A stretch of 64,000 nucleotides of DNA from Pseudomonadota bacterium (GCA_021779535.1 JAJYAM010000004.1:21763-85762), one strand, 5' to 3'. Positions 30,915 through 40,944 are shown, counted from the first letter of the stretch. Notes: generated by a model from the sequence alone, not told the origin. A program made the numbers and translations.

Positions 30915-32084
30915 ATGGAGCCGCGGTCGATCCTGCACGTCGACATGGACGCGTTCTATGCGTCCGTCGAGGTGCGGGACCGGCCTGAACTCGCGGGGCT
31001 TCCACTGATCGTCGGTCATCCCGGCCCGCGCGGCGTCGTCGCGGCCGCCAGCTACGCGGTCCGCCGGTTCGGAGTCCACTCGGCGATGCCGATCGCGGCG
31101 GCGCGCCGGCTGTGCCCGCAAGCGATCGTCGTGCCGCCGCGAATTGCGCGTTACCAGGAAGTCTCGGCGCAAGCCTTCGCCATCTTCGAGTCCTTCACGC
31201 CGCTGGTCGAGCCCTTGTCGCTCGACGAAGCGTTCCTCGACGTGACCGCGAGCCGGCGCCTGTTCGGCGAACCGGTCGCGATCGCCGAACGGCTCAGGGA
31301 AAGAGTGCGCCAAGCGCTCGGTCTGACCGCCTCGGTCGGCGTCGCGCCGAACAAGCTGGTCGCGAAGATCGCCTCGGATCTTCGCAAACCCGACGGACTC
31401 TGCCGGATCGGGGCCGACGAGCTGCCGCACGCCCTCGACGATCTGCCGATCGAGCGTCTCTGGGGAATCGGGACGAAGACCTTGCCGCGCGTGCACGCCG
31501 CCGGGATACGGCGCTTCCGGGACCTGCGGATCGCACGCGAGGAAACGCTGCGCGCGCTGTTCGGGCGGCATGCCGGCGCGATGCGCCGGCGCGCCGCGGG
31601 AATCGACGAGCGCCCGGTGGTTCGACCGAGCGAGGAGCGGTCGATCAGCGCCGAATGCACGTTCGAGTCCGATCTCGACGACCTCGGCGCGTTGCGCACC
31701 GAGCTGGCTCGCCTGGTCGACCGGGTCGGGACCCGGTTGCGACGCACCGAAGCGGCCGCGGCACAGGTCGCGATCAAGGTACGGACCGCGGACTTCGCGA
31801 CGAACCACCGGCAGCGCTCGTTCGAGCCGCCGGCACGCGACACCGCAACGCTGTGGCGCATGGCCGACGCGATGCTCTCGGAATGGCTCGCCGAACGTCC
31901 GCGGGCCTCGATCCGCCTGCTCGGCGTCGCCGTGTCGGACCTCGAAACCCAAGCTCAATCCGACCTGTTCGGGGCGCCGGACGCGCGGGCATCGCAGATC
32001 GATACGACGGTCGACGAGGTCCGCCGGCGCTTCGGCGCGTCGCGCATCCTGCGCGCGACCCAGATCCGAAGGGATCCGCACTGA
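30915..32084 (+). CDS. dinB: DNA polymerase IV
   Basis: SILHVDMDAFYASVEVRDRPEL, PLSLDEAFLDVT, SVGVAPNKLVAKIASDLRKPDG. Confidence 0.95.
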   Translation: MEPRSILHVDMDAFYASVEVRDRPELAGLPLIVGHPGPRGVVAAASYAVRRFGVHSAMPIAAARRLCPQAIVVPPRIARYQEVSAQAFAIFESFTPLVEPLSLDEAFLDVTASRRLFGEPVAIAERLRERVRQALGLTASVGVAPNKLVAKIASDLRKPDGLCRIGADELPHALDDLPIERLWGIGTKTLPRVHAAGIRRFRDLRIAREETLRALFGRHAGAMRRRAAGIDERPVVRPSEERSISAECTFESDLDDLGALRTELARLVDRVGTRLRRTEAAAAQVAIKVRTADFATNHRQRSFEPPARDTATLWRMADAMLSEWLAERPRASIRLLGVAVSDLETQAQSDLFGAPDARASQIDTTVDEVRRRFGASRILRATQIRRDPH

Positions 32085-32125
32085 GCGCCGTCGCCACGCG
32101 CGGCTTGGTATCATCGGCAACCGGC

Positions 32126-33217
32126 ATGTACACGAGCTACTTCGGCCTCGGCGAAAAGCCGTTCTCGATCACGCCGGATCCCCGTTATCTCTACATGAGC
32201 GGACGGCACGCCGAGGCGCTCGCGCACCTGCTCTACGGAATCAACGAATCCGGCGGTTTCGTGCAGTTGACCGGCGAGGTCGGCACCGGCAAGACGACGG
32301 TCGTCCGAACGCTCCTGTCGCGGATGCCGGCCCACGCGGATGTGGCGCTGATCCTGAACCCACGCGTGACGCCGACCGAGTTCTTGCAGAGCATCTGCGA
32401 GGAGCTCGGCGTGCCGATCAGCGACGCGGAACGCCGCAGCCTCAAGCGCCTCGTGGATGCCCTGAACCGGCGCTTGCTGTCGGCGCACGCCGCCGGGCGG
32501 CGCGTGGTCTTGATCGTCGACGAAGCGCAAAACCTCTCGCCCGAGGTGCTCGAGCACGTGCGTTTGCTCACCAACCTCGAGACCCCGACGCAAAAGCTCC
32601 TGCAAATCCTCCTGATCGGACAACCGGAACTTCGCACGCTGCTCGACCTGCCGGAGTTGCGCCAGCTCGCGCAGCGGGTCACGGGCCGCTACCATCTCGA
32701 ACCCTTGACCGGCGCGGAAACGCGCCACTACGTGCGCCATCGGATGCGGGTCGCGGGCGCGACCAGCGAGATCTTCACGGCCGGCGCGCTGCGCGAGGTG
32801 CACCGCATTTCCGGCGGCATTCCGCGGGTGATCAACGTGTGCTGCGACCGGGCCCTGCTCGGCGCTTACGCGTCCGAAGCGCGCAAGCTGAACGCGCGGC
32901 TCGTGCGGCGCGCGGCCGGCGAGGTCTACGGACGGCGCTTCGCGCCGGCATGGCTCGGCTGGATCGCCGCCGCGGTCGCCGCACTGGGCGTGGCGACCGC
33001 GCTCGTCGGCGGCTGGCAAGCGTGGCGCGGCGGGCCGCGAGATCCCGCGAGGACCGCGGGCGACGCTGCGCGCGCGATCGGGCCGATCGCCCGCGGGTCC
33101 GTCGAATCGCGGGGCAGGATGCGGGGCGAAAGCCGGTCCGCGCCGCCGGCGCCAGCGCCAGCGCCAGCGCCAGCGCCGGATTTGACGAGCGGCGCGCCGC
33201 CGCGCTCCACGGACTGA
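32126..33217 (+). CDS. GspA/ExeA-like AAA ATPase
   Basis: MYTSYFGLGEKPFSITPDPRYLYMSGRHAEALAHLLYGI, GEVGTGKTTVVRTLL, VLIVDEAQNLS; TM at the C-terminal side. Confidence 0.9.
   Translation: MYTSYFGLGEKPFSITPDPRYLYMSGRHAEALAHLLYGINESGGFVQLTGEVGTGKTTVVRTLLSRMPAHADVALILNPRVTPTEFLQSICEELGVPISDAERRSLKRLVDALNRRLLSAHAAGRRVVLIVDEAQNLSPEVLEHVRLLTNLETPTQKLLQILLIGQPELRTLLDLPELRQLAQRVTGRYHLEPLTGAETRHYVRHRMRVAGATSEIFTAGALREVHRISGGIPRVINVCCDRALLGAYASEARKLNARLVRRAAGEVYGRRFAPAWLGWIAAAVAALGVATALVGGWQAWRGGPRDPARTAGDAARAIGPIARGSVESRGRMRGESRSAPPAPAPAPAPAPDLTSGAPPRSTD
33149..33178 (+). repeat. Hexanucleotide repeat (GCGCCA)n encoding Pro-Ala repeats
   Basis: GCGCCA x4 followed by GCGCCG, encoding the APAPAPAPAPAP tail. 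Confidence 0.85.
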
Positions 33218-33229
33218 GGAACAAGCGGG

Positions 33230-33928
33230 ATGTCGTTCATCCTCGACGCGCTGAAGAAATCGGAGGCCGAGCGGCAACGCCAGGCGAGCCCGGGCCTGAT
33301 CGAGCCCGCGATGGTGCGTCCGCGCGGCAGCCCGAGGACGCTCACGATCGGACTGCTCGCGTTGCTCGGTGTCAACTCGTTGGTACTCGGGATCGTGCTG
33401 CTGCGACGCCCCTCGGCGAGTGCCCCGTCCCGCGCGCGGCCCGCGGCGACCGCGACGGCGCTCCCGGCGTCCGCGGCAGTCCCTGGTGCACCGCACTCGA
33501 GGCCGGACGCCGCGCCGATGCCGAGCGGATCGGCGCTGCCGTCGGCGGGCGACGCCGCGGGGTTTGCGCCGGAAGTCCCGGTAACCTCGCCGGAGAATCC
33601 GATCGTCGCCGAAGCCCGCGCGCGATTGAACGCGGCCGGATCCCCACCGTCGGCACCCGCGGACGGCACCGCACCGGACGATCACTCGAACCTCGAGACA
33701 TTGCCGACGCTCGCGCAGGTGCACTTCGCGGGCACCGACACGCTGCCGCCGCTGCACCTGGACGTCCACGTGTATTCGCCGGACCCGGCGCAACGGTTCG
33801 TGTTCATCAACGGACACAAATACGTCGAGGGCTCGACCCTCGCCGAAGGCCCCCGGATCGTGCGGATCCGGCCCGACGGCGTCGAGCTCGCCTATCACGG
33901 CCGTCGGTTCCTGCTGCCGCGGCGCTGA
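33230..33928 (+). CDS. General secretion pathway protein B-like (GspB)
   Basis: MSFILDALKKSEAERQRQ N-terminus, single TM, C-terminal domain with YSPDPAQRFVFINGHKYVEG. Confidence 0.85.
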   Translation: MSFILDALKKSEAERQRQASPGLIEPAMVRPRGSPRTLTIGLLALLGVNSLVLGIVLLRRPSASAPSRARPAATATALPASAAVPGAPHSRPDAAPMPSGSALPSAGDAAGFAPEVPVTSPENPIVAEARARLNAAGSPPSAPADGTAPDDHSNLETLPTLAQVHFAGTDTLPPLHLDVHVYSPDPAQRFVFINGHKYVEGSTLAEGPRIVRIRPDGVELAYHGRRFLLPRR

Positions 33929-34023
33929 TTCGGAGCGCGGAACGTCATCCGGTCGACGAGGAGGCCCACGGGTCGCCGGGTGTCGTTCGATCGCGGTGGC
34001 TTGCGCGACAGCCCGTCGCTACC

Positions 34024-34995
34024 ATGGGGGGTGCGAGCCGTGGGGGTTCGCGAGGGCCGCTGTTCGTGGATTCCAGATCGATCATCCGCGCCGCCTGCGC
34101 AGTCCTGATCTATTGCGTCTCGTTGGGCGCCGCGGCGGCGGCGATTCTCGGCGGCACGATCCGGTTTCCGGGCAGCGACGACCCGGCGATGACCGTGTAC
34201 GTGTATTCGCTCGACGCCGCGCGATTGCGCGCGCTGTCCGTACCCCATGGGCGGCGGGGTTTTCATTTCGCGGTACCGTCGGGCCGATACGTCGTGTTCG
34301 CCGCACCGAACGGCGCGGGCGCACCGGACGTCTATGGCGGATACACCCACTGCAGCGGCAGCCCGCCGCCGAGCAGCCCGACCCGGTGCGACGATCACAG
34401 CCTGCGCACCGTCGTCATCGATCGTCGAACGCGGCGCGTCGACGTCGCGATCGACGATTGGTCGTTGAGCGATGCGGACGCGAACGCGCTCGATCGGATC
34501 CGTGGATTGTCGGCGACGGCCGGCCCTCCGCCCGAAGGGGCGCCGCGATTCTCCGAATACCCGGCCGCCGCGGCGATGGCCGCCACGACCAAACTCGCGG
34601 CACCCGCGGCCAGGCGGCTGGGACGCCTCGCACTGAGCCTCCGCGACCGCATGAAACTGCGCGACGTGCTGGCCGCCGGGCCGAATTTCGCCGGCGACGT
34701 GACCCTCGACGTGGCGCACTGCGGCGCCCATTGCTTGCGTATTCTCCTGCTAGACTGGCGCGGTGGTGGCGTGGTCGACGTACCGGATCTCGCCGCGGTC
34801 GACGACGACCTGCCGTGCAGGACGTCGGAAGCGGTGCTGTTCCGGCGCGACAGCCGGTTGCTCAGCGTGACCCGGATGCGCGGTCGCGTGATCGCGACCC
34901 AGTATTATCTGTGGGATCCGACGGCCGCTTCGCTGCGCTTGCTCGCGGTGTACCCGCGTAAGCCGAGCCAATACTGCGCGGTCGATCCGCCGTAG
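34024..34995 (+). CDS. Hypothetical secreted protein
   Basis: In-frame ATG in ORF 31570..34995; signal-like IIRAACAVLIYCVSLGAAAAA; no recognised domain. Confidence 0.55.
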   Translation: MGGASRGGSRGPLFVDSRSIIRAACAVLIYCVSLGAAAAAILGGTIRFPGSDDPAMTVYVYSLDAARLRALSVPHGRRGFHFAVPSGRYVVFAAPNGAGAPDVYGGYTHCSGSPPPSSPTRCDDHSLRTVVIDRRTRRVDVAIDDWSLSDADANALDRIRGLSATAGPPPEGAPRFSEYPAAAAMAATTKLAAPAARRLGRLALSLRDRMKLRDVLAAGPNFAGDVTLDVAHCGAHCLRILLLDWRGGGVVDVPDLAAVDDDLPCRTSEAVLFRRDSRLLSVTRMRGRVIATQYYLWDPTAASLRLLAVYPRKPSQYCAVDPP

Positions 34996-35048
34996 AGGCG
35001 CTCGGCCGGGCCGGGCGGCAGCCGTGCTGCGAAGAGTTCAGAACGACG

Positions 35049-35660
35049 ATGCGAAAAATATTCACATTGACGATGCGCGGGCTGGTCACGGTCCTGCCGG
35101 TCGCGCTGACGGTATACGTGATCTGGTGGGCGGTACACTCGGTCGAGCTGATGCTGCGCCATCTGCTGATCACATTCGACATCGTCAGTCCCGCACACTA
35201 CTGGCCGGGTCTCGGCCTGCTCGCCGGCTTCCTGGTCCTGCTGCTGATCGGCAGCCTGGTCAACGCGTACGCCGGCCGGATCGTCCTCAAATACTGGGAC
35301 GAACTCCTGGGGCGAATCCCGTTCGTGAAGACCCTGTACGGGGGATTTCGCGACGTCGTGAGCCTGTTGCCGTCCGGCAGCGGTGACCGTCGCGACTTGC
35401 AACGCGTCGTGGTCGCGCACTTCGGCGAAGTGCGCGCGATCGGCTTCGTCACCCGTGAAGACGTGCCGGCGGCACTCGCCGCACGCGACGGCGAGGACCT
35501 GGTGACCGTCTATTTCCCGATGAGTTACGCATTCGGCGGTTACACGATCTACCTGCCGCGCCGGCTCCTGGAGCCGCTCGACATCTCGGTCGAGGACGCG
35601 ATGCGTCTCGCGATCACCGCGGGACTGACCGCCGCCGGCTCGCGTCACGGCGCTCCATGA
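35049..35660 (+). CDS. DUF502 family membrane protein
   Basis: MRKIFTLTMRGLVTVLPVALTVYVIWWAVHSVE, IPFVKTLYGGFRDVV. Confidence 0.88.
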   Translation: MRKIFTLTMRGLVTVLPVALTVYVIWWAVHSVELMLRHLLITFDIVSPAHYWPGLGLLAGFLVLLLIGSLVNAYAGRIVLKYWDELLGRIPFVKTLYGGFRDVVSLLPSGSGDRRDLQRVVVAHFGEVRAIGFVTREDVPAALAARDGEDLVTVYFPMSYAFGGYTIYLPRRLLEPLDISVEDAMRLAITAGLTAAGSRHGAP

Positions 35661-36724
35661 CTCGAAGTCCGGGACTCGCGCGAGCGCCCGCCGCACGCAG
35701 CGGCCCGTTCGCCCGGTCACTCCTCGGGTTGGTGCTCGCCGCTGCGGCGTGTCTGGCGGCCCGGCAAGCCGAGACCGCGCCGGCCGCGAGCGCGCGCACC
35801 ACCGGCGCTCCGCGTCCGGCGCCGTGGTTGGGAGCCGCGATCGGCCTGCTCGGCACCCGCGGCGACGCGAGCTCGCTTGCCACCGCGGCGCTGCTCGGGC
35901 GCAGCGGCGCGAGCGCGCTCGCGCTCGCCAACCGCGCGGCGCAACTCGCGCCGGACGACGCGGCGATCGGATGGGTTGATTTACGCGTCTGCGCATCGAC
36001 GCCGGGGTGCGACAGTCGCGGCATCGCCGCCGCGATGCGCTGGCTCGATCCGGACAACGCCGCGGCCTGGCTGCCGACCCTCGACTCGGCGGTCGGCACG
36101 CACGACGACGAGGAAACGAACCGCGTGTTGACGCACATGGCGCGCGGATCGAGCTTGGATTTTTACTGGAATCCGATCGTCGCGCGCGCGTTCGATGCGT
36201 TGCGCTCGATCGCCGCACGCATACCCGGCCATCCCCTCGATTCCGACGCCGCGATCCTCGCGGCGGTCGAGCGGGCAGCCGGGCGCTCGATCGTGCCCCC
36301 CCTGTCCGCGCTCGCGACGGTATGCCGCAGCTCACGGTCGGGCAGCCCACGGCGCACCGCCTGCGAAAAGATTGCGCAACTGCTGCGTCACGCCGACACG
36401 ATCGACGCCCAGTACGCGGGTTACTCGATCGGGCGACGCTTCGCGCGTTACGGAAGCCCGGGTTTCCGCGCGCTCGGCGAAGCGCGCCGGGTGCTCGAGT
36501 GGCGCGTCGCGAACGCCGCGCGCTTCGACGCGCCCTTGCTGCCCTGGTTGCGCAGCGCACACGCGCGCTGGCGCGTCGAACAGATGCGAACGCTCACGCG
36601 GCAGGAAGACGTGATCGTCGCCGTCCTGCGCCATCAAGGGATGCCCATCGACCCGCCGCCACCGCCCCCGGCGCCGACACCGCCCCCGGCGCCGCCCGAG
36701 CCGTTGCACAAGCGCCCTCCCTGA
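35657..36724 (+). CDS. Hypothetical protein with Pro-rich C-terminus
   Basis: Overlaps the DUF502 gene by 4 nt; signal-like N-terminus; PPPPPPAPTPPPAPPEP tail. Confidence 0.55.
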   Translation: MTRSPGLARAPAARSGPFARSLLGLVLAAAACLAARQAETAPAASARTTGAPRPAPWLGAAIGLLGTRGDASSLATAALLGRSGASALALANRAAQLAPDDAAIGWVDLRVCASTPGCDSRGIAAAMRWLDPDNAAAWLPTLDSAVGTHDDEETNRVLTHMARGSSLDFYWNPIVARAFDALRSIAARIPGHPLDSDAAILAAVERAAGRSIVPPLSALATVCRSSRSGSPRRTACEKIAQLLRHADTIDAQYAGYSIGRRFARYGSPGFRALGEARRVLEWRVANAARFDAPLLPWLRSAHARWRVEQMRTLTRQEDVIVAVLRHQGMPIDPPPPPPAPTPPPAPPEPLHKRPP

Positions 36725-36726
36725 CG

Positions 36727-37518
36727 ATGGCTGCCGAATTGCCCGGGAGCGAACCGCTGCTCGCTGCCGATGAGCCGTCGCCGGTCGAAGTCCTGCGACC
36801 GCGGGGTCGCTCGGCGTTCCTGATCGTGTGCGACCACGCCGGCGCACGCATCCCGCGCGCGCTCGGGTCGCTCGGGCTCGCAAACGCGGATCTCGCGCGA
36901 CACATCGCATGGGACATCGGCGCGGCCGCGGTCGCACGGCGTCTGTCCGAAACCTGGGATGCCTGCACGGTCCTGCAGCGCTACTCCCGGCTGGTGATCG
37001 ACTGCAATCGACCGCCCGGCGGCCCGACATCGATCGTCGCCGAGAGCGAACGGACGCCGGTTCCGGGGAACGCCCGGGTGGATGCGATCCAACGGCAGAG
37101 GCGCGAACGGGCGATCTTCGCCCCGTACCACGCACGGATCCGTGCGCTCCTCGAGGAACGCGCCGCGACGCGCCGGCCGACCGTATTGATCGCGATGCAC
37201 AGTTTCACGCCCGTCTACCTCGGCATCGCCCGGCCCTGGCACGTCGGCGTCCTCTATCATCGCGATCGGCGGCTGGCGGACGCGCTGCTCGCGGTGCTAC
37301 GCGCCGATCCGGCGCTGGTCGTCGGCGACAATCAACCCTATGCGGTCGGCGACGCGACCGATGTCGCGATCCCGGAATACGGAGAGAAGCGCGGTCTGCT
37401 GCACGTCGAAATCGAGGTGCGTCAGGATCTCATTGCGACACCGACCGGCCAGCGCCGCTGGGCGGCGAGGCTCGCGGCCGCGTTGACCGGGTCCCTGGAT
37501 CGGCGCCCGCGCCGCTGA
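36727..37518 (+). CDS. N-formylglutamate amidohydrolase family protein
   Basis: FLIVCDHAGARIPRALGSLGL, HIAWDIGAAAVARRLSE, RLVIDCNRPPG. Confidence 0.92.
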   Translation: MAAELPGSEPLLAADEPSPVEVLRPRGRSAFLIVCDHAGARIPRALGSLGLANADLARHIAWDIGAAAVARRLSETWDACTVLQRYSRLVIDCNRPPGGPTSIVAESERTPVPGNARVDAIQRQRRERAIFAPYHARIRALLEERAATRRPTVLIAMHSFTPVYLGIARPWHVGVLYHRDRRLADALLAVLRADPALVVGDNQPYAVGDATDVAIPEYGEKRGLLHVEIEVRQDLIATPTGQRRWAARLAAALTGSLDRRPRR

Positions 37519-37537
37519 ACCGCCGGCGCGAGCGGTC

Positions 37538-38044
37538 TCAGGCGACCGAACTGCGGGACAACGTGACGCTCGGCGGTTCCGCCGCGAGCGCGCCGATCTC
37601 CGCACCGATGCGCATGTCGTCGATCGGACCGAACGCGTGCTTGCGGATCACACCGTCCCGATCGATCAGCACCAGACTCGGCGTCCCGCGCATTCGGTAT
37701 CGTTCCATCGTGAGCGGAATCGGACCCGACGCGCCCGGCGCGTCGACCGCCACGGGGAATTTGAGGCGGTACTCGTGGATGAACGCCTCGACGACCGCCC
37801 GCGTGATCGCGGTGTGGTGCTCGAAGGTCGCGTGCAGGCCGATCACCGCAACGTCCTTCGGCTCGAACGTCTCGTATATCCGGCGGATCTGCGGAACGCC
37901 GAAAGCGACCGATTGCGGGCACAGAACCTGGAACGCGCCGAGCACGACGACCCGGCCCCGCAATGCCGAGAGCGCGATCGGATGATCGCTGTTGTACCAG
38001 TGGCGCACCGACCACTCTGGCGCGACCTTCGGCGAATCGTTCAT
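37538..38044 (-). CDS. Redoxin family protein (TlpA/AhpC-like)
   Basis: LRGRVVVLGAFQVLCPQSVAFGVPQIRRIYETF; thioredoxin-like fold pattern. Confidence 0.82.
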   Translation of the reverse strand: MNDSPKVAPEWSVRHWYNSDHPIALSALRGRVVVLGAFQVLCPQSVAFGVPQIRRIYETFEPKDVAVIGLHATFEHHTAITRAVVEAFIHEYRLKFPVAVDAPGASGPIPLTMERYRMRGTPSLVLIDRDGVIRKHAFGPIDDMRIGAEIGALAAEPPSVTLSRSSVA

Positions 38045-38144
38045 TCACACCCCTGAGGCGGTCCGAGCGACCGCACCGACGCCATCGATTCCCGACCGGC
38101 CCGGCGCACCGGTCCTGCTACTGTTTGCCTCAGCGCGAGGAGAA

Positions 38145-40421
38145 TTACAAGAGGCCGTTCTCGCCCCGTTTCGGATCGACGCTCGCCTCGAATAGCGCGA
38201 GATCGCCGAGCAAGTCGCGGAGTGGAACCGCGCGCGCAACCGCGAATCCCTGGCCATAATCGACGCCGAGATCCGCGATCCGGGCCCGCAAGGCGTCGCT
38301 CTCGACGTGCTCGGCGATCGTGCGCAGACGCATCATCGTCGCGAGCTGCGCGATCGCCTTGATCATCGCGGCCGAGCGGGGCTGCTCGATCGCGTCGCGA
38401 ACGATCGTGCCGTCGATCTTCAGCGCCTCGACCGCGAACTCGCGCAGAAGCCCGAGCGTGCCCGCGCCGGTGCCGAACTCGTCGAGCGCGAAACGGCAGC
38501 CCGAACCACGGAGCGCATCGATGCAGCGCCGCGTCGCGTCCGGATGTCGCGCCGCGACCGCCTCGGAGATCTCGAAGCCCAGCGAGCCGCGCGGCACGCC
38601 ATCGGCCGCGAGCCGTTCCTCCACGAAGCCGACGAACGATTCGTCGAGCAAGGACTCCGCATCGAGGTTCACCGTGAAGCACGCGCGCTGCTCACCGATC
38701 TGGCGGCCGTACGCGCCGAGCAGCGCGCAGACGCCCCGCACGACCCAGCGATCCACCGCGCGCGTCAGCCCGCACGCCCGGGCGACCGGCAGCACCTTCC
38801 GCGCCGCGAGCAGTTCGCCGCGCTCGTTCGGCAATCGCAGCAAAACCTCGAACAAGGCGCCCCCGTAACTGCCCCGCAGGGGCAGGATCGGCTGCGCGAT
38901 CAGGTGCGGCTCACCGGTCGCGAGCGCCCGCCGCAGCGCGCGCGCGACCGCCGCGTTCGTCGCGTGGCCGTCGCTCGCGCGCTCCGGGGCCAACGCGACG
39001 CGATTGCCGCCGAGCGCCTTCGCGCTCTTGCAGGCATCCTCGGCGGCCGCGAGCGCGTGTGCGAGCGGCTCGTCCGCGTCCACGACCGAAGCGACGCCGA
39101 TGCTCACGGTCGGCGACGGAGCGGACGCGACGCCGCGCGTCGCGAACGCACCGCGGACGCGCTCGGCGTTCGCGCGCGCCGCGTCGACGTTGGTGTTCGG
39201 CAACAACGCGGCGAGCCGGTCACCGGTCAACCGGGCGCACGATGCGTCGGCGGGCAGCGTCGCCTGCAGGCACGCGGCGGCCGCCGCAATCGCCTCGTCG
39301 CCGGCGGGCATCCCGAACGCCTCGTTGAGCGCCCGCATGCGATCGACGTCGAGGTACAGCAGGCTGTGGGCGCCGAGGGGCGCCCCGGTCGCGAACACCC
39401 GCCGGGCAGCCCGATCGAACGCGACGTCCGTCAGGAGGCCGGTTCGTGCATCGTGAGCCGCATCGATCACCGTCGACAGGCGCCGCGCCGCCGCCTCGAT
39501 CGCGACGACCGCGGACGGTGGAAAATCCGCAGCACTCGGCGGGTTGAACAGCGCGAGCGCGCCGAGCACCCGGCCGGAAGGGTGCCGCACCGGACTCGCG
39601 AGGATCTTGTACGGTGCCGCGTCGACCGTCGCCGTCGGCGCGATCCGGTTCACGACGATCGTGCGCTGTTGCAGGCGGACCCACGCGAGCAAATGCCGTT
39701 CCGCGCGCTGCAACGCGAGCGGCGCGAGCGGCTGCCCACTCGGCGTGAGGGTGCGCGAGATCTTGCGTTCCGGCACCCATAGCGCCGCGAGCGTCGCTCC
39801 GGTGCGGTGCATCGTCCGATGGAGCCACCGGTCGATCTCGTCGTTTTCGTCTCCTTCGCCGGCTTCGTCGGCTTCCCGGTCCTCGGCATCCTCCGGCGGC
39901 ACCGCGCGCCCCCGCGCATCGGCCGCGGCGGCGATCGCCGCGGTGGCGCGCTCGGCGAGCGCGGTCCGCAACGACCATTCGCCCCGCCAGCACGCGAGCG
40001 CGGGTGCGACCATCGATTGCACGTACGGGAGCGCGCGCGGCCCGGACGGCGAGCCGGTCGGCGCGAGCGCGAGCATCACGACCCCGTGCCAGCCCTGCTC
40101 GCGCGCCAATGCGAATGCGTACAACGCGACGTCCGCGTTCACGACCTGCATCGCGGCCGGAAATTCGCCGGTCCCGGTCAGCGCGGCGGCGGTCGCCGCC
40201 GCGGCGACCGCCTGCGCGGTGGCCTCCTCCACGGCCCAATCGGCCGACGCCCAGATCCGCCGGCCGTCGCCGTCCCGAACGCACATCGCGCACAAGCTCG
40301 GCAGCAGCACTTTCAAGAGTCTCGCCCACGCCTCGAAGCCGCCCCAGGCGTCGAGTCCTCGCGCGGAGGAGGCCGGCGGCCCGGTGCCGGCGGGAAGCGG
40401 TGGTTGTGTCACGTTGGTCAT
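38145..40421 (-). CDS. GGDEF/EAL domain protein with degenerate GGDEF motif
   Basis: Starts MTNVTQPPLPAG; GGDEF-like domain with LTGDRLAALLP, EAL-like with FEVLLRL, FEISE, LDEFGTG, LKIDGTIV, AEHVES. Confidence 0.87.
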   Translation of the reverse strand: MTNVTQPPLPAGTGPPASSARGLDAWGGFEAWARLLKVLLPSLCAMCVRDGDGRRIWASADWAVEEATAQAVAAAATAAALTGTGEFPAAMQVVNADVALYAFALAREQGWHGVVMLALAPTGSPSGPRALPYVQSMVAPALACWRGEWSLRTALAERATAAIAAAADARGRAVPPEDAEDREADEAGEGDENDEIDRWLHRTMHRTGATLAALWVPERKISRTLTPSGQPLAPLALQRAERHLLAWVRLQQRTIVVNRIAPTATVDAAPYKILASPVRHPSGRVLGALALFNPPSAADFPPSAVVAIEAAARRLSTVIDAAHDARTGLLTDVAFDRAARRVFATGAPLGAHSLLYLDVDRMRALNEAFGMPAGDEAIAAAAACLQATLPADASCARLTGDRLAALLPNTNVDAARANAERVRGAFATRGVASAPSPTVSIGVASVVDADEPLAHALAAAEDACKSAKALGGNRVALAPERASDGHATNAAVARALRRALATGEPHLIAQPILPLRGSYGGALFEVLLRLPNERGELLAARKVLPVARACGLTRAVDRWVVRGVCALLGAYGRQIGEQRACFTVNLDAESLLDESFVGFVEERLAADGVPRGSLGFEISEAVAARHPDATRRCIDALRGSGCRFALDEFGTGAGTLGLLREFAVEALKIDGTIVRDAIEQPRSAAMIKAIAQLATMMRLRTIAEHVESDALRARIADLGVDYGQGFAVARAVPLRDLLGDLALFEASVDPKRGENGLL

Positions 40422-40512
40422 CCTGACGGGGTCGTGAGCCCGGTGATCCTCGATCCTCACATGCACAATGCGCCGGATCGGTGACCGCGACTTTGATCGC
40501 CGTCGCAAATCG

Positions 40513-40944
40513 TCAACCGGTGTCGACCGGCCGTCGCCGCCGCGAGAGCCATCCGATCAGCGCACTTCCACCCGGCCACCGGGCGATCCAGACGACCGCG
40601 CGCCAAAATCGTCGCGCTCGTCGATCATACCGCGCCAGCGGAAGCGCCGCGTAGAGCTCGGCGCACGGCTCGTGCAAGAGTCCCGCCGCCGCGCGCAACG
40701 GCGTCTCGCGGTCGTCCGCACCGAACCCCCATCGAACCTCGCCGCCGTCCCATTCGAGCCGAATCGCGGACGAGGGTGGAACGGCGAACCCCTGACGGCC
40801 GCTCGCGGAATCGTCCGCGCCGCCGGAATCGCGCAAATACAATTCCCAAGGAAACCTTCCGCGCCCGTGCAGGCGCCACCAGCCGCCGGGAAGCGGCCGG
40901 GCTCCGCCGGCGGGCGCGCGCAAGGTTCTCGACGTCGATGTCAC
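40513..40944 (-). CDS. Hypothetical protein
   Basis: GTG start; GGWWRLHGRGRFPWELYLRDSGG; no recognised family. Confidence 0.5.
   Translation of the reverse strand: MTSTSRTLRAPAGGARPLPGGWWRLHGRGRFPWELYLRDSGGADDSASGRQGFAVPPSSAIRLEWDGGEVRWGFGADDRETPLRAAAGLLHEPCAELYAALPLARYDRRARRFWRAVVWIARWPGGSALIGWLSRRRRPVDTG

Noticed and set aside
31570-34023. 5' two thirds of the 1141-aa ORF 31570..34995
   Set aside because: Out of frame with dinB, the ExeA-like gene and gspB; only the part from ATG 34024 looks like a real gene.
38307-39782. 491-aa plus-strand ORF over the GGDEF/EAL gene
   Set aside because: Antisense frame, R/E/Q-rich low-information sequence.
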